Source: an uncultured bacterium
GTDB taxonomy: Bacteria; Bacteroidota; Bacteroidia; Chitinophagales; CAIODY01
Direction of reading: 5' to 3'
Length of the DNA: 64,000 bases
NCBI GenBank assembly: GCA_903857255.1
Contig: CAIODY010000081.1
Span: 1 to 64,000 of the forward strand
Below the pieces are notes generated by a model. That model did no database searches. It was not told where the DNA came from and was given only the letters and a program-made list of their open reading frames with translations. Made by a program: the position numbers and the translations under genes. How positions within the stretch are numbered: position 1 is the first letter of the stretch; each line of letters starts with the position of its first letter. This document shows positions 36,475 through 46,149 of the stretch, piece by piece.

Positions 36475-37595
36475 TTCTCACTAATCCTTTCTATTTCAAA
36501 CAAATCATTAAATTCCTTATTCATAATATCCGAAACGCCATCAATTCTGTTAGCCTCAATCAATCCGGTTTCTTTATCAATAATACTCTCCGCTTTTCCA
36601 TTGCTCAAATAATAAGCACTCACATCATCTGGATTCAACCAATATTTTTCATCAATAATTTTCTTTGTAGCCGTTTTGTTTTTTTGCCCAACTTGATATG
36701 CGTACATCAAATTGTTTAATGCAGTTAAGATGTATGGGCTATGAGTACAGTACATTACAGAATTTGATGTTCGATTTATAACCTCTGAAATAAACTTAAC
36801 CAATTCGTATTGCGTCTTTGGGAACAGATTTAATTCTGGTTCTTCTATTAAATGAAAACAGAACTGTTTATCTACATTCTCTTTGCTCTTATTTAGTAAT
36901 ACTAACAATAAGGGCAGCACACTCTGGAAGCCACTTGCAGACTTTTTTAGTTCAATTGTAAAATCATTTTCAAACGTAACAAAATCCTCCTCTCCCGAAA
37001 ATTCATAAGAGATTCCAAGAAAATCGAAATTATATTTTTGAACTCCAAATCGAGAATACTGATAAGCAGTTCCAAATTTTCTTAAGGATTGGTTTATCAC
37101 TAATTCCTTTGAACCCATGAAGGAAAATGAATTATTATTAACCAAGTGAACCAATATTCTTTCTGCTGGGTAATAAGTTTTTTGAGTTACTAATTTTAAA
37201 ATATCAATGAAAAGCAAAGCTTTTTTACTGTATCCATTTTCTGAAATATATTCCTCTTCACTTGTTAAATTGAATAAATCAATTTGCTTTTTCAATTTTG
37301 GCGAAAATTCTTTTGTTGCTTTTAATTTCACAAAATGAAATTGATAATTTTCAGAATGAAATTCAATAATTGAATTTTCTGAAACAAGTTTTTCAAGACC
37401 TTCATTCACTAATTCATTTCTAAAATTTCTACTTTCGCTTACAATATAAGAAACGTCATTTATGATGGCTAACAACTTCGCCACAGTACTTTTGCCAGTT
37501 CCCTGTTCACCAATAAGAACATTAACCCTCTTAAAATTAAAAGTGGTTTCCTCTCTAAAAGGTCCAAAGTTTTTTATGGTTAATGTTTCTTTCAA
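36471..37595 (-). CDS. AAA family ATPase inserted in the sdh operon
   Basis: A 374-residue ABC/SMC-like ATPase of the AAA_15/AAA_21 type. Walker A GEQGTGKST is at residues 29-37, a SASGFQSVLPLL signature in the middle, Walker B HLIEEPELNLFP with E251-E252, and the switch H285 in CTHSPYILTAL. There is no coiled-coil insert of SMC length. It starts 15 bases after sdhA and its stop overlaps the next start (ATGA). The position between two essential respiratory genes is unusual and suggests transcription from the sdh promoter. Probably the sensor or motor half of a two-gene module. Confidence 0.85.
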   Translation of the reverse strand: MKETLTIKNFGPFREETTFNFKRVNVLIGEQGTGKSTVAKLLAIINDVSYIVSESRNFRNELVNEGLEKLVSENSIIEFHSENYQFHFVKLKATKEFSPKLKKQIDLFNLTSEEEYISENGYSKKALLFIDILKLVTQKTYYPAERILVHLVNNNSFSFMGSKELVINQSLRKFGTAYQYSRFGVQKYNFDFLGISYEFSGEEDFVTFENDFTIELKKSASGFQSVLPLLLVLLNKSKENVDKQFCFHLIEEPELNLFPKTQYELVKFISEVINRTSNSVMYCTHSPYILTALNNLMYAYQVGQKNKTATKKIIDEKYWLNPDDVSAYYLSNGKAESIIDKETGLIEANRIDGVSDIMNKEFNDLFEIERISEK

Positions 37596-37610
37596 TTTGT
37601 AATTCTAAAA

Positions 37611-39587
37611 TTATTTGTAGTTTCTCGAAGAAGGTTTAATCACTTCATATTTCAAGTCTTCTTTGTTCAAATCCCATTTGCAATCGCCAACCATTTCCCA
37701 TGCAGCTACATACATGTAATGTGCATCATCACGTAATGCTTCACCATCTTCTGTTTGTGATTCTTCACGGAAATGTCCGCCGCAACTTTCTTTTCTATCC
37801 AATGCATCCATGCACATCAATTCGCCCAACTCGATGAAATCAGCCACCCGATTGGCTTTATCCAATTCCGGATTGAAAGATTCAATTTCACCTGGAATAC
37901 GAACATTGCTCCAAAATTCTTTTCTCAATTGTTGAATTTCAAGAATTGCTTCTTGTAATCCTTTTTCATTTCGTGCCATTCCGCATTTATCCCACATAAT
38001 TTTTCCCAATCGCTTGTGAAAACTTTCCACACTTTTAGTGCCTTTAATGCTCATCAATTTATTGATTCTTTCAGCAACTTCTTTTTCAGTTTTTTCAAAT
38101 GCTTCGTGTGTGGTTGGAATGGCTTTCACACTGATTTCATCAGCTAAATAGTTTCCAATTGTGTAAGGAATTACGAAATAACCATCCGCCAAACCTTGCA
38201 TCAAAGCTGATGCTCCAAGTCGATTAGCTCCATGGTCACTAAAGTTGGCTTCACCTAATGCATATAAACCTTTAACTGAAGTCATCAATTCATAATCAAC
38301 CCATAATCCACCCATTGTATAGTGAACCGCAGGATAAATTCTCATCGGCACTTCGTACGGATTTTCACCAGTAATTTTGGCGTACATATCAAACAGGTTT
38401 CCGTATTTTTCTTTCACCACTTCTTTTCCTAAAGCCAACATGGTTGCATCATCGGGGTGATGATTGCCTTGTTTTGATGCTTCTGTTTTCCCATAACGCA
38501 TCATGTTGAATTTGAAATCCAAGTACACCGCTTGCTTGCTTGCACCAACGCCGAAACCTGCATCACAGCGTTCTTTTGCAGCTCTTGAGGCAACATCACG
38601 TGGCACTAAATTTCCAAACGCAGGATATCTTCTTTCTAAATAATAATCACGTTCTTCTTCTGGAATTTCGTTTGGTTTACGAGTATCGCCTTGTTTTTTC
38701 GGCACCCAGATTCTTCCATCATTACGCAATGATTCACTCATCAAAGTCAATTTACTTTGATGGTCACCACTTACCGGAATACAAGTTGGGTGAATTTGTG
38801 TGAAGCAAGGATTTCCAAATGCAGCGCCGCGGCGATGAGCCTTCCAAGCCGCTGTAACATTGCTGCCCATTGCATTTGTAGATAAATAAAATACGTTGCC
38901 ATAACCACCAGTACACAACAAAACGGCATGACCAAAATGACGTTCCAATTTTCCAGTTACCAAATCACGAGCAATGATGCCACGAGCTTTGCCATCAATC
39001 ATCACCACATCCAACATTTCATGGCGTTCAAAATTTTCAACTGTTCCTAATCCCACTTGACGATTCAATGCAGAATATGCACCCAACAAAAGTTGCTGAC
39101 CAGTTTGTCCAGCAGCGTAGAATGTGCGCTGCACCTGCGTTCCACCAAATGAACGATTGCTCAACATACCACCATATTCACGGGCAAACGGAACCCCTTG
39201 TGCCACACATTGGTCGATAATTGCCGAACTCACTTCCGCCAAGCGATGTACATTTCCTTCACGGGCTCTGTAATCGCCACCTTTAATGGTATCGTAAAAT
39301 AAACGGAACACAGAATCACCATCATTCTGATAATTTTTTGCAGCATTGATGCCACCTTGCGCTGCTATCGAATGCGCTCTTCGAGCAGAATCTTGGAAAC
39401 AAAATGTTTTCACTTTGTAACCTAATTCAGCCAACGAAGCAGCCGCAGATGCGCCAGCCAAGCCAGTTCCGACCACAATTATTTCTAAATTTCTTTTGTT
39501 GGCAGGGTTCACCAATTTGCAATGACCTTTGTAATCAGTCCATTTTTTTTCAAGTTCTCCTGCTGGAATTTTAGCGTCTAAATTCAT
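37611..39587 (-). CDS. sdhA: Succinate dehydrogenase/fumarate reductase flavoprotein subunit
   Basis: A 658-residue catalytic subunit that oxidises succinate to fumarate with covalently bound FAD. The FAD-binding [20 protein letters not shown] is at the N-terminus. [19 protein letters not shown] contains the histidine that binds FAD covalently, [10 protein letters not shown] is the substrate loop, and [14 protein letters not shown] lies near the C-terminal part of the FAD domain. The length is that of the Bacteroidota/epsilon-type enzyme. It lies 94 bases after sdhC and 15 bases before the inserted ATPase gene. Confidence 0.97.
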   Translation of the reverse strand: MNLDAKIPAGELEKKWTDYKGHCKLVNPANKRNLEIIVVGTGLAGASAAASLAELGYKVKTFCFQDSARRAHSIAAQGGINAAKNYQNDGDSVFRLFYDTIKGGDYRAREGNVHRLAEVSSAIIDQCVAQGVPFAREYGGMLSNRSFGGTQVQRTFYAAGQTGQQLLLGAYSALNRQVGLGTVENFERHEMLDVVMIDGKARGIIARDLVTGKLERHFGHAVLLCTGGYGNVFYLSTNAMGSNVTAAWKAHRRGAAFGNPCFTQIHPTCIPVSGDHQSKLTLMSESLRNDGRIWVPKKQGDTRKPNEIPEEERDYYLERRYPAFGNLVPRDVASRAAKERCDAGFGVGASKQAVYLDFKFNMMRYGKTEASKQGNHHPDDATMLALGKEVVKEKYGNLFDMYAKITGENPYEVPMRIYPAVHYTMGGLWVDYELMTSVKGLYALGEANFSDHGANRLGASALMQGLADGYFVIPYTIGNYLADEISVKAIPTTHEAFEKTEKEVAERINKLMSIKGTKSVESFHKRLGKIMWDKCGMARNEKGLQEAILEIQQLRKEFWSNVRIPGEIESFNPELDKANRVADFIELGELMCMDALDRKESCGGHFREESQTEDGEALRDDAHYMYVAAWEMVGDCKWDLNKEDLKYEVIKPSSRNYK

Positions 39588-39681
39588 CTGTTTAATTTTT
39601 TTTGAACGCAGATTTTTATGATGATTAAGATGAGTTAAGATTTATCTGCGAAAATTATAACTATCATAATTAATCAGCGTT

Positions 39682-40347
39682 CTATTTTGTCAAGAAAAAG
39701 TATATCGGCATTGCTGCAAAAATCAATGGAACAATTACTGAAAAAGCCACACCCAACATTTTAATTATCGGTGTATATTTTTTGTGATTCAATCCTAAAG
39801 TCTGAAATGCGCTGCTGAAGCCATGTAACAAATGCCAGCCCAAAGAAATTACTCCCAACACATAAACTATTACCACCCATAATTGTGAAAATGTTTCTTT
39901 CACTTCTTCGTACGAATTTGTTGGCGCATCATTTTTAGCGTACAAATTTATTTTTGTTTCTACCCAAAAATGCGAAAGATGAATCACCAAAAACATCAAC
40001 AACAACGAGCCTAAAATCCCCATCGAGCGGCTGTACCACTTGCTGGTGGCGTTGCCTGCGCTTACTGCATATTTTGTTGGGCGTTTTGAATTGTTTTGTT
40101 TTGTCAAAATTAATCCTTGCACTGTGTGTGCAATCAAGCCTGCAAACAACACTATTTCCATTATTCTAATCAAAATATTATGGCTCATAAAATGCGCTGC
40201 GGTGTTGAATGAATCGCCATTATCATGCAAAAACAATAATGAATTTACGGAAACATGAACCATTAAAAATGAAATCAGAAACAAGCCTGTGATGCCCATT
40301 ATCAGTTTTTTACCGATTGACGAAGTGAAAGATTTTGCTAAACTCAT
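39682..40347 (-). CDS. sdhC: Succinate dehydrogenase cytochrome b subunit
   Basis: A 221-residue membrane anchor with five hydrophobic segments, of the single-subunit diheme type found in Bacteroidota (TIGR02046-like). The histidines of MVHVSVNSLLFLHDN, HTVQGLI, VIHLSHFWVETK and GWHLLHGFSSAF are the likely heme ligands. It passes electrons from SdhB to menaquinone. It is the first gene of the operon and has a good -7 element 38 bases upstream. Confidence 0.93.
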   Translation of the reverse strand: MSLAKSFTSSIGKKLIMGITGLFLISFLMVHVSVNSLLFLHDNGDSFNTAAHFMSHNILIRIMEIVLFAGLIAHTVQGLILTKQNNSKRPTKYAVSAGNATSKWYSRSMGILGSLLLMFLVIHLSHFWVETKINLYAKNDAPTNSYEEVKETFSQLWVVIVYVLGVISLGWHLLHGFSSAFQTLGLNHKKYTPIIKMLGVAFSVIVPLIFAAMPIYFFLTK

Positions 40348-40384
40348 TTTATAAAAGAGGAATTAAAATTTGGAGTGGAAAATG

Positions 40385-40392
40385 CAAAGGTA
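40385..40392 (-). promoter_or_regulatory. Bacteroidota -7 promoter element for the sdh operon
   Basis: On the minus strand this reads TACCTTTG (TAnnTTTG), 38 bases before the sdhC start. It is the only promoter-like signal seen ahead of sdhC-sdhA-[ATPase pair]-sdhB. Confidence 0.6.
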
Positions 40393-40452
40393 AAATCTGA
40401 ATGTTGTTTTACAAAGCACATTTATCAGTAGTTGTGAAAATAAAAATGTGGA

Positions 40453-40944
40453 TTAATTTTTTGAAGAAATTTTCTCCAACAACACCACTGCATAAGCAGC
40501 CACACCTTCTTCCCTGCCCACAAAGCCAAGTTTTTCAGAAGTTGTGGCTTTGATAGAAATATTTTCAACCGATGTTTTTAAAATTTCGGCAATCGTTTTT
40601 TGCATGGCAAAAATATGCGGCGCAATTTTCGGTTTCTCCAAAGTTAAGGTGCAATCAATGTTTCCGATGATGAAATTATTTTGTTGCATGATTTCAAAAA
40701 CTTTTCGGAGCAAAATTTTGCTGTCGATATTTTTGAATTGCTTATCCGTATCAGGAAAATGTTTTCCAATATCTCCCACATTCATTGCTCCTAAAATGGC
40801 ATCGCAAAGCGCATGTAAAATCACATCGGCATCGCTGTGTCCTAATGCACCTTTGCTGTGTTCTATTTTTACACCACCCAGCCACAACTCACGTCCTTCG
40901 ACCATTTGATGCACATCATAACCAAAACCTATTTTGAAATTCAT
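40453..40944 (-). CDS. ispF: 2-C-methyl-D-erythritol 2,4-cyclodiphosphate synthase
   Basis: A 163-residue MEP pathway enzyme that cyclises CDP-ME 2-phosphate with release of CMP. GFGYDVHQM supplies the metal-binding Asp and His, GHSDADVILHALCDAILGA the second metal ligand, and TTSEKLGFVGREEG the CMP-binding C-terminal signature. Full length. It stands alone between sdhC and porV on the minus strand. Confidence 0.97.
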   Translation of the reverse strand: MNFKIGFGYDVHQMVEGRELWLGGVKIEHSKGALGHSDADVILHALCDAILGAMNVGDIGKHFPDTDKQFKNIDSKILLRKVFEIMQQNNFIIGNIDCTLTLEKPKIAPHIFAMQKTIAEILKTSVENISIKATTSEKLGFVGREEGVAAYAVVLLEKISSKN

Positions 40945-40992
40945 GGAAAATTATTTTTAAATTTTTTAGAAAAATGAAGCAACATTATTTTC

Positions 40993-41036
40993 AAAAAAAA
41001 AGTTCAACAAACTTTTTTAGTGGGTTGAACTTTTTT
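40993..41036. terminator. Bidirectional terminator
   Basis: AAAAGTTCAAC and GTTGAACTTTT form a stem over a T/A-rich loop, with A and T runs on both sides. It lies just after the end of porV (minus strand). Confidence 0.8.
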
Positions 41037-41058
41037 CTTTTTTTTAGTGAAAAAAATT

Positions 41059-42264
41059 TTACATCGTTGCTGGTTTTTCATTTTTTGCATCAGTTTTTAA
41101 TGCATCAAAATCAAACAACAATCCAAAGCGTAAAGTATTATCTAATGGACTTCTTGTTAAGTTAGTATTAGAGTGGAATGCAGGAACTAAATAAGAAAAA
41201 TTGATACCGAAAACACTGTATTTAACACCGATACCAGTGGTCATGTAAAATCTTCCGCCTTTGTCGGGGTTTTCATAAAACACACCTGTACGAACTGAAA
41301 ATTGTTTGTCGTACCAATATTCAGCACCGAATGAATAATAAAACTCTTTTAGTTTTTCTTTGAATCCACCTGGTGCATCAGTCAATGATTTGATGGCACC
41401 TTCTAATGGTGAATAACTTTTCCAAGCTTGTGTTGAATCTAATGAAACTGGATAAGGCGTTGGCACTAATAATTTGTTGATATCTAAAGCTAATTCTAAA
41501 GTATTGAATTTATCTAAATCCATTTTTAATGCAGTTCCAATTCCGATGTTTGCAGGCAAATAATCTTTGTTGGATGCCGATGAGGTGTAAGAAATTTTAG
41601 TTCCTAAATTTGAAATATTCAAACCCATAGCCCATAAGCCTTTCATGTCTTTACTCAATTTTACATTCTTCTTGTAATACATGCCCATATCAACTGCGCC
41701 GCCATTGGCTGCATTGATTTGAACTTGCGAAACTGAAAAACCTGCTGCTAAATTGGAGTAAATATATCTGCCACTTACTGCCACAGAAAAATGTTCAGAT
41801 AATTTCCGAGCATAAGATACATCCCATGCAAATTCTTTCGGATTAAAATTAGAAAGTGTTGCGCCATTAGCATCAGTAAATGTGATAGAACCCAATGAAA
41901 AATAACGCAATGAGGTTGCTATAGTTTGGTTCTTATCAATTCTTTTATAAAAACTCAAATTGGCTAAATAAATATCGTTCACTAATTGTTTCAACCAAGG
42001 TGTGTAGGTGATTGATGCGCCCATATCTTTATCCATGAAAGCTAATTTTGCAGCATTCCAATAAGTGCTGCTGGCATCGGGTGTAAGCGCAATGCCTACA
42101 TCGCCCATTGCACCCGAACGGGCATCAGGAGATATTCTTAGAAACGGAACTGCTGTGTTGATGGTGTTGATTGCACTTGCATCACCTTGCTTAATGCTCA
42201 CCTGCGAAAAGCCTGCTGCAATGCTTAAAACTGAAATGGAGGTTGTCAATAAAATCTTCTTCAC
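41059..42264 (-). CDS. porV: T9SS outer-membrane protein PorV (LptO)
   Basis: A 401-residue FadL-like barrel. After a signal peptide ending AAGFS it has the PorV blocks AVPFLRISPDARSGAMGDVGIA and SSTYWNAAKLAFMDKDMGASITYTPWLKQLVNDIYLA. PorV takes T9SS cargo by its C-terminal sorting domain from the SprA translocon and delivers it to the PorU sortase. It fits the several sorting-domain proteins in this window. porU, often its neighbour, is absent here; the upstream gene encodes a small type B sorting-domain protein. Confidence 0.93.
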   Translation of the reverse strand: MKKILLTTSISVLSIAAGFSQVSIKQGDASAINTINTAVPFLRISPDARSGAMGDVGIALTPDASSTYWNAAKLAFMDKDMGASITYTPWLKQLVNDIYLANLSFYKRIDKNQTIATSLRYFSLGSITFTDANGATLSNFNPKEFAWDVSYARKLSEHFSVAVSGRYIYSNLAAGFSVSQVQINAANGGAVDMGMYYKKNVKLSKDMKGLWAMGLNISNLGTKISYTSSASNKDYLPANIGIGTALKMDLDKFNTLELALDINKLLVPTPYPVSLDSTQAWKSYSPLEGAIKSLTDAPGGFKEKLKEFYYSFGAEYWYDKQFSVRTGVFYENPDKGGRFYMTTGIGVKYSVFGINFSYLVPAFHSNTNLTRSPLDNTLRFGLLFDFDALKTDAKNEKPATM

Positions 42265-42350
42265 TTTATTTTTCTTATTTTGATTGTGGTTATTGAACGG
42301 CGAAAATACTATTTTATTTTATTAAAGAAGTTGAATGGAAAATAATTGTA

Positions 42351-42386
42351 AAAAAAGCAAGTTGCCTTCTCCACAACTTGCTTTAA
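42351..42386 (-). terminator. Rho-independent terminator
   Basis: On the minus strand AAAGCAAGTTG pairs with CAACTTGCTTT, followed by a T run. It ends transcription of the 42410 gene before porV. Confidence 0.85.
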
Positions 42387-42409
42387 CAAAATATAAACCA
42401 TGAAAAAAA

Positions 42410-42778
42410 TTACCTAATTAATGTTACATCTCCTTTTTTATAAACTTTTTGCCCAGTGATTTTATCTAAAACAATGGCACAATAAACATAAGTTTCCATC
42501 GGTTGCGGCACACCATTTAAGTTACCATCCCAACCAACATTTTTATTGCTAATCCAAACTGGATTTCCCCAACGATTGAATACTCTGAAATCAATTACTT
42601 CAGCATTTTCATCAATTATCAAATTGAAAACATCATCAACACCATCGCCATTTGGTGTGAATGCATTGGGGATTAAAATCGTTGCAGTGGTAGCATCAGA
42701 GCCATTATTAATAGCTTGTGCTTTTGCATTCATGATACCTAATGACAAAACGAAAACAAAAAATAATTTCGTTATCAT
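42410..42778 (-). CDS. Minimal protein: signal peptide plus T9SS type B sorting domain
   Basis: About 122 residues from the ATG at 42778, which starts a clean signal peptide (MITKLFFVFVLSLGIMNAKA); the frame is open 11 codons further. After a ~12-residue linker, all the rest is a CHU_C/gliding-motility type B C-terminal domain: ILIPNAFTPNGDGVDDVF, FRVFNRWGNPVW, GWDGNLNGVPQPMETYVY. Such domains normally follow large passengers. A protein that is nothing but a sorting domain may be a remnant or a regulatory or competitor substrate. It has its own terminator and lies directly upstream of porV. Confidence 0.85.
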   Translation of the reverse strand: MITKLFFVFVLSLGIMNAKAQAINNGSDATTATILIPNAFTPNGDGVDDVFNLIIDENAEVIDFRVFNRWGNPVWISNKNVGWDGNLNGVPQPMETYVYCAIVLDKITGQKVYKKGDVTLIR

Positions 42779-42898
42779 TTTAAATACTGAAATACTGTGT
42801 GTCATAATCATTTAGTTTTGATGACACAAAGAACGCAGCAATAACAGCCACTTTTTTTAGGTAAATCAACCTAAAACCTTCGGTAAAAAAATTGATTT

Positions 42899-43783
42899 TT
42901 AAAATGATTTACAGCCACCCACATCATTTTGCCTGTGATTTTCACTAAAACAATTATAATAAATTGCATAGCCTATTTGCAATGTGAAAAAGCAATACCA
43001 ATCTTTGTTTTGAGGATTCCCTCTGATTTGATTGGTAGGGTCGTTGTTAGGATATTTATAAAAACTTGGGTTCGATGCTTTCACAGCCACCTCTCCTTTT
43101 TCCGCCAATAAAACAGCAGGCGAAGGATAATAGCCACTGACATCATCTAAATAATCAGTAAAAGTTTTTCGCAAGCCCAATTCAGCACCAATTATTAATC
43201 GCTTGAGCGGAATAAATTTGATGCCAATTCCTAATGGAATACTTACTTGCGTCAATGAATAAATTTTTGAGTTGGGATATTCAGGTAAGCCTTCACCTTC
43301 GGTCGATAACGACCGCAAATCGCCGAAGCCAGCGGCTTGCGGTTGAAATTTGAAAACAGCTACACCTGCTGTAATGTATGGCGACCAATTATATTGCCTA
43401 CATGCTGAAAAGCCTGGGTACATATATTCTATCATCAATGCACCTTCTTGCAACGGCGAAAAAAATCTTAAATTTCTAAGTTTCAAAGAAGCTGAATTAT
43501 ATGCATCATCGCCTGATAATTTCCCTTTGTTGTAGGTGATTTTTACCGCCCAATTTCTACCACGTTGATAACGTAAAAATGCGCCGTAATCATTGTGTAA
43601 ATTTTTGTGCTGAAAAATTCCTTTTGAAAGGTCGCCATAGTAGTGGCTTTCGCCCAATATGCCACCAATTTCAAAGGAAGAATAATGTTTGGAAGGTTTG
43701 TGTGTTTTTATTAAATCACTTTTTTGAGCGAATACATTTGCAACAAATACAAATGCTATCAAACAGAAAAATTGTTTTTTCAT
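42899..43783 (-). CDS. DUF6089-type outer-membrane beta-barrel protein
   Basis: A 294-residue protein with signal peptide MKKQFFCLIAFVFVANVFAQ and the DUF6089 blocks SHYYGDLSKGI, LSGDDAYNSASLKLRNLRFF, LSTEGEGLPEYPNSK, SIPLGIGIKF, FTDYLDDVSGYY and QIRGNPQNKDWYCFFTLQIGYAIY. It is the third such gene in the window (others at 16752 and 17661). Outer-membrane location predicted, function unknown. Confidence 0.87.
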   Translation of the reverse strand: MKKQFFCLIAFVFVANVFAQKSDLIKTHKPSKHYSSFEIGGILGESHYYGDLSKGIFQHKNLHNDYGAFLRYQRGRNWAVKITYNKGKLSGDDAYNSASLKLRNLRFFSPLQEGALMIEYMYPGFSACRQYNWSPYITAGVAVFKFQPQAAGFGDLRSLSTEGEGLPEYPNSKIYSLTQVSIPLGIGIKFIPLKRLIIGAELGLRKTFTDYLDDVSGYYPSPAVLLAEKGEVAVKASNPSFYKYPNNDPTNQIRGNPQNKDWYCFFTLQIGYAIYYNCFSENHRQNDVGGCKSF

Positions 43784-43864
43784 TGTTCAAAATTAAATGA
43801 ACTTTATCAACTGCAAGTATCATTCCTTTTTTTTGTAGAAATGAAAAAAATGGAATGAAAAAAT

Positions 43865-45229
43865 CTACTTAAAGAAATGACGATAAATATCATTGCCATT
43901 GGCATATACCATCAAAGCCAATAACAGAGCCATTCCTACGTATTGAGCGTATTCTAAAACTTTCACACTTGGTTTGCGGCGGAAAATCATTTCGTACAAA
44001 CAGAACACTACATGACCACCATCCAAAGCAGGAATCGGCAACATATTCATGAATGCTAAAACTAATGATAAAATTCCTGTTAACGTCCAAAATCCATACC
44101 AGTCGCCCCATTCAGCTGGCATCATTTTTCCCATGCTGATAAATCCACCAACATTTTCACTGGCTTTCACTTCGCTTTTACCAAAGAAAGATTTGAAAAT
44201 TTGATTCAAGCCTTTGATATAATTCCCTAAAATTTCAAACGAACGATTGATGCCTGCTGGCACAGCAGCCACCACCGAATATTTTTTCATGTTGTATTTT
44301 AAGTCAGAGGTATCACCCAACACAACGCCCAATGTGCCTGATTCAGAAACAGCTACATCTTTTTTAATGATTTCGCCTTTTCTATCTACATTGATATGGA
44401 TAGTTTGTGCTTTGTGGCTTTTCAAAAAAGGAGCAACTTGGTCGTAGAAACAGATATTGCTATCGTTGATGCCAACAACTTTATCCATTGGCTGCAAACC
44501 TGCTTTGGCTGCGCCACTTCCAGCTGCAATATCTGTTACAATAAATTTTTTACGAGGCTCAATAAAACCTTGATTTTTGCTGGTTGATAATTTTGAAATC
44601 ATTCCTTTCGGGATAGTGATTTCCATTTTTTGTGAATCGCGAATAATTTGAATAGTAGAAGAGTTATTTAAAATAATTTCACCTGCGATGGCATTAAAAT
44701 TTTCAACTGTTTTGTTATCAACACTTACAATTTTATCACCAGTTTTCAAACCCATTTGAGTACCTAATGAATCGGCATAAATACCATATTTCAAATTTGC
44801 AGTTGGGATATATACTTCGCCCCATTTCGCCATGATGAAACTAAAAATCACAAATCCTAAAAGTAAATTGACAACAACTCCGCCAATCATCACAATCAAT
44901 CTTTGCCAAGCTGGCTTGCTCCGAAACTCCCATGGTTGCTCGGGTTGAGCCATTGTTTCTTTATCCATGCTTTCATCCACCATGCCACTTATCTGCACAT
45001 AACCGCCCATGGGAAACCATCCTAAGCCCCATTCGGTATCACCAATTTGTTTTTTAAATAAAGAGAATTTTAAAACATTGGGTAATGGAAAAAGAAAGTC
45101 GAAGAATAAATAAAATTTATCCACTTTTATTTTGAACCAACGTGCAGCAATGAAATGTCCCATCTCGTGCAGAAACACCAACAACGACAACGACATAATG
45201 AGATAAACTATCTTTATAAGTACAACCAT
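43865..45229 (-). CDS. rseP: RIP metalloprotease RseP
   Basis: A 454-residue inner-membrane site-2 zinc protease that cuts membrane-embedded anti-sigma factors and leftover signal peptides. The zinc motif HEMGH is at residues 21-25 in the first span. Tandem PDZ-like domains fill the periplasmic loop (GLKTGDKIVSVDN and GLQPMDKVVGIND), and NMLPIPALDGGHVVF supplies the third zinc ligand. It has a -7 element upstream. An ECF sigma/anti-sigma pair at 50.6-52.3 kb is a possible target, but that is inference. Confidence 0.95.
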   Translation of the reverse strand: MVVLIKIVYLIMSLSLLVFLHEMGHFIAARWFKIKVDKFYLFFDFLFPLPNVLKFSLFKKQIGDTEWGLGWFPMGGYVQISGMVDESMDKETMAQPEQPWEFRSKPAWQRLIVMIGGVVVNLLLGFVIFSFIMAKWGEVYIPTANLKYGIYADSLGTQMGLKTGDKIVSVDNKTVENFNAIAGEIILNNSSTIQIIRDSQKMEITIPKGMISKLSTSKNQGFIEPRKKFIVTDIAAGSGAAKAGLQPMDKVVGINDSNICFYDQVAPFLKSHKAQTIHINVDRKGEIIKKDVAVSESGTLGVVLGDTSDLKYNMKKYSVVAAVPAGINRSFEILGNYIKGLNQIFKSFFGKSEVKASENVGGFISMGKMMPAEWGDWYGFWTLTGILSLVLAFMNMLPIPALDGGHVVFCLYEMIFRRKPSVKVLEYAQYVGMALLLALMVYANGNDIYRHFFK

Positions 45230-45282
45230 TTTTTGAATTATTAATTAATAACTTTTGTAAATTATTAATTGGATTAAGGGCG

Positions 45283-45290
45283 CAAAGGTA
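45283..45290 (-). promoter_or_regulatory. Bacteroidota -7 promoter element for rseP
   Basis: Minus-strand TACCTTTG matches TAnnTTTG, 53 bases before the rseP start. Confidence 0.55.
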
Positions 45291-45326
45291 GAGAAAGAAA
45301 CTGCATTTCGATTTTTGAAATAATAA

Positions 45327-46133
45327 TTATTGGTTAAAAGCATCCACAGCTTTTTTTACGCTGCCCTTTTCTAATAACAGTTGCTTGGCGGTTTCATAAT
45401 TTAATGACGTTTTTTCCATCAACATTTTCACACCACGGTCAACTAATTTTTCGTTGCTCAATTGCATGTTCACCATTTTATTGTCTTCTACTCTGCCTAA
45501 TTTTATCATCACACAAGTTGAAATCATATTCAACACCAATTTCTGTGCTGTACCGCTTTTCATTCGTGTGCTGCCTGTTACAAACTCAGGTCCAACTACT
45601 ACTTCAATTGGAAAATTAGCTTGTGCTGCTACCAATGAATTTTCATTACAACAAATACAACCTGTGCTGATTTTATTTGCTCTGCAAATTTTCATTGCGC
45701 CTGCAACATAAGGCGTAGAGCCACTTGCAGCAATACCAATCACAAAATCTTTTTCCGAAATTTGATGCGCTTGCAAATCTTTCCAACCTTGTTCGGTATC
45801 ATCTTCGGCAAATTCAACAGCTTTTCTAATGGCTGCATCACCGCCTGCAATTAATCCAATTACTAAACCATGCGGAACGCCAAATGTAGGCGGACATTCG
45901 CTTGCGTCAACAATTCCTAATCGTCCGCTGGTGCCTGCACCGATGTAAAACAATCTTCCGCCTGCTAATAATTTATCGGTAACAGCATCAATTAATTTTT
46001 CAATAGCTGGCAAAACCTTGCTAATGGCTTGCGGAACTTTTGCATCCTCTTCATTAATGAGCTGCAACAATTCGACAGTCGATTTTTTTTCAAGATGCCG
46101 ATGTAGTGAAGTTTGTTCAGTTATTTTTTGCAT
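45327..46133 (-). CDS. murQ: N-acetylmuramic acid 6-phosphate etherase
   Basis: A 268-residue SIS-fold enzyme that cleaves the lactyl ether of MurNAc-6-phosphate to give GlcNAc-6-phosphate and lactate in cell-wall recycling. FYIGAGTSGRLGIVDASECPPTFG and GIAASGSTPYVAGAM form the sugar-phosphate pocket, with GPEFVTGSTRMKSGTAQK following. It is somewhat shorter than the ~300-residue E. coli protein, at the C-terminus. It lies 16 bases after leuS, so probably cotranscribed with it. Confidence 0.95.
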   Translation of the reverse strand: MQKITEQTSLHRHLEKKSTVELLQLINEEDAKVPQAISKVLPAIEKLIDAVTDKLLAGGRLFYIGAGTSGRLGIVDASECPPTFGVPHGLVIGLIAGGDAAIRKAVEFAEDDTEQGWKDLQAHQISEKDFVIGIAASGSTPYVAGAMKICRANKISTGCICCNENSLVAAQANFPIEVVVGPEFVTGSTRMKSGTAQKLVLNMISTCVMIKLGRVEDNKMVNMQLSNEKLVDRGVKMLMEKTSLNYETAKQLLLEKGSVKKAVDAFNQ

Positions 46134-46149
46134 GATTTGATTTTAAGAT

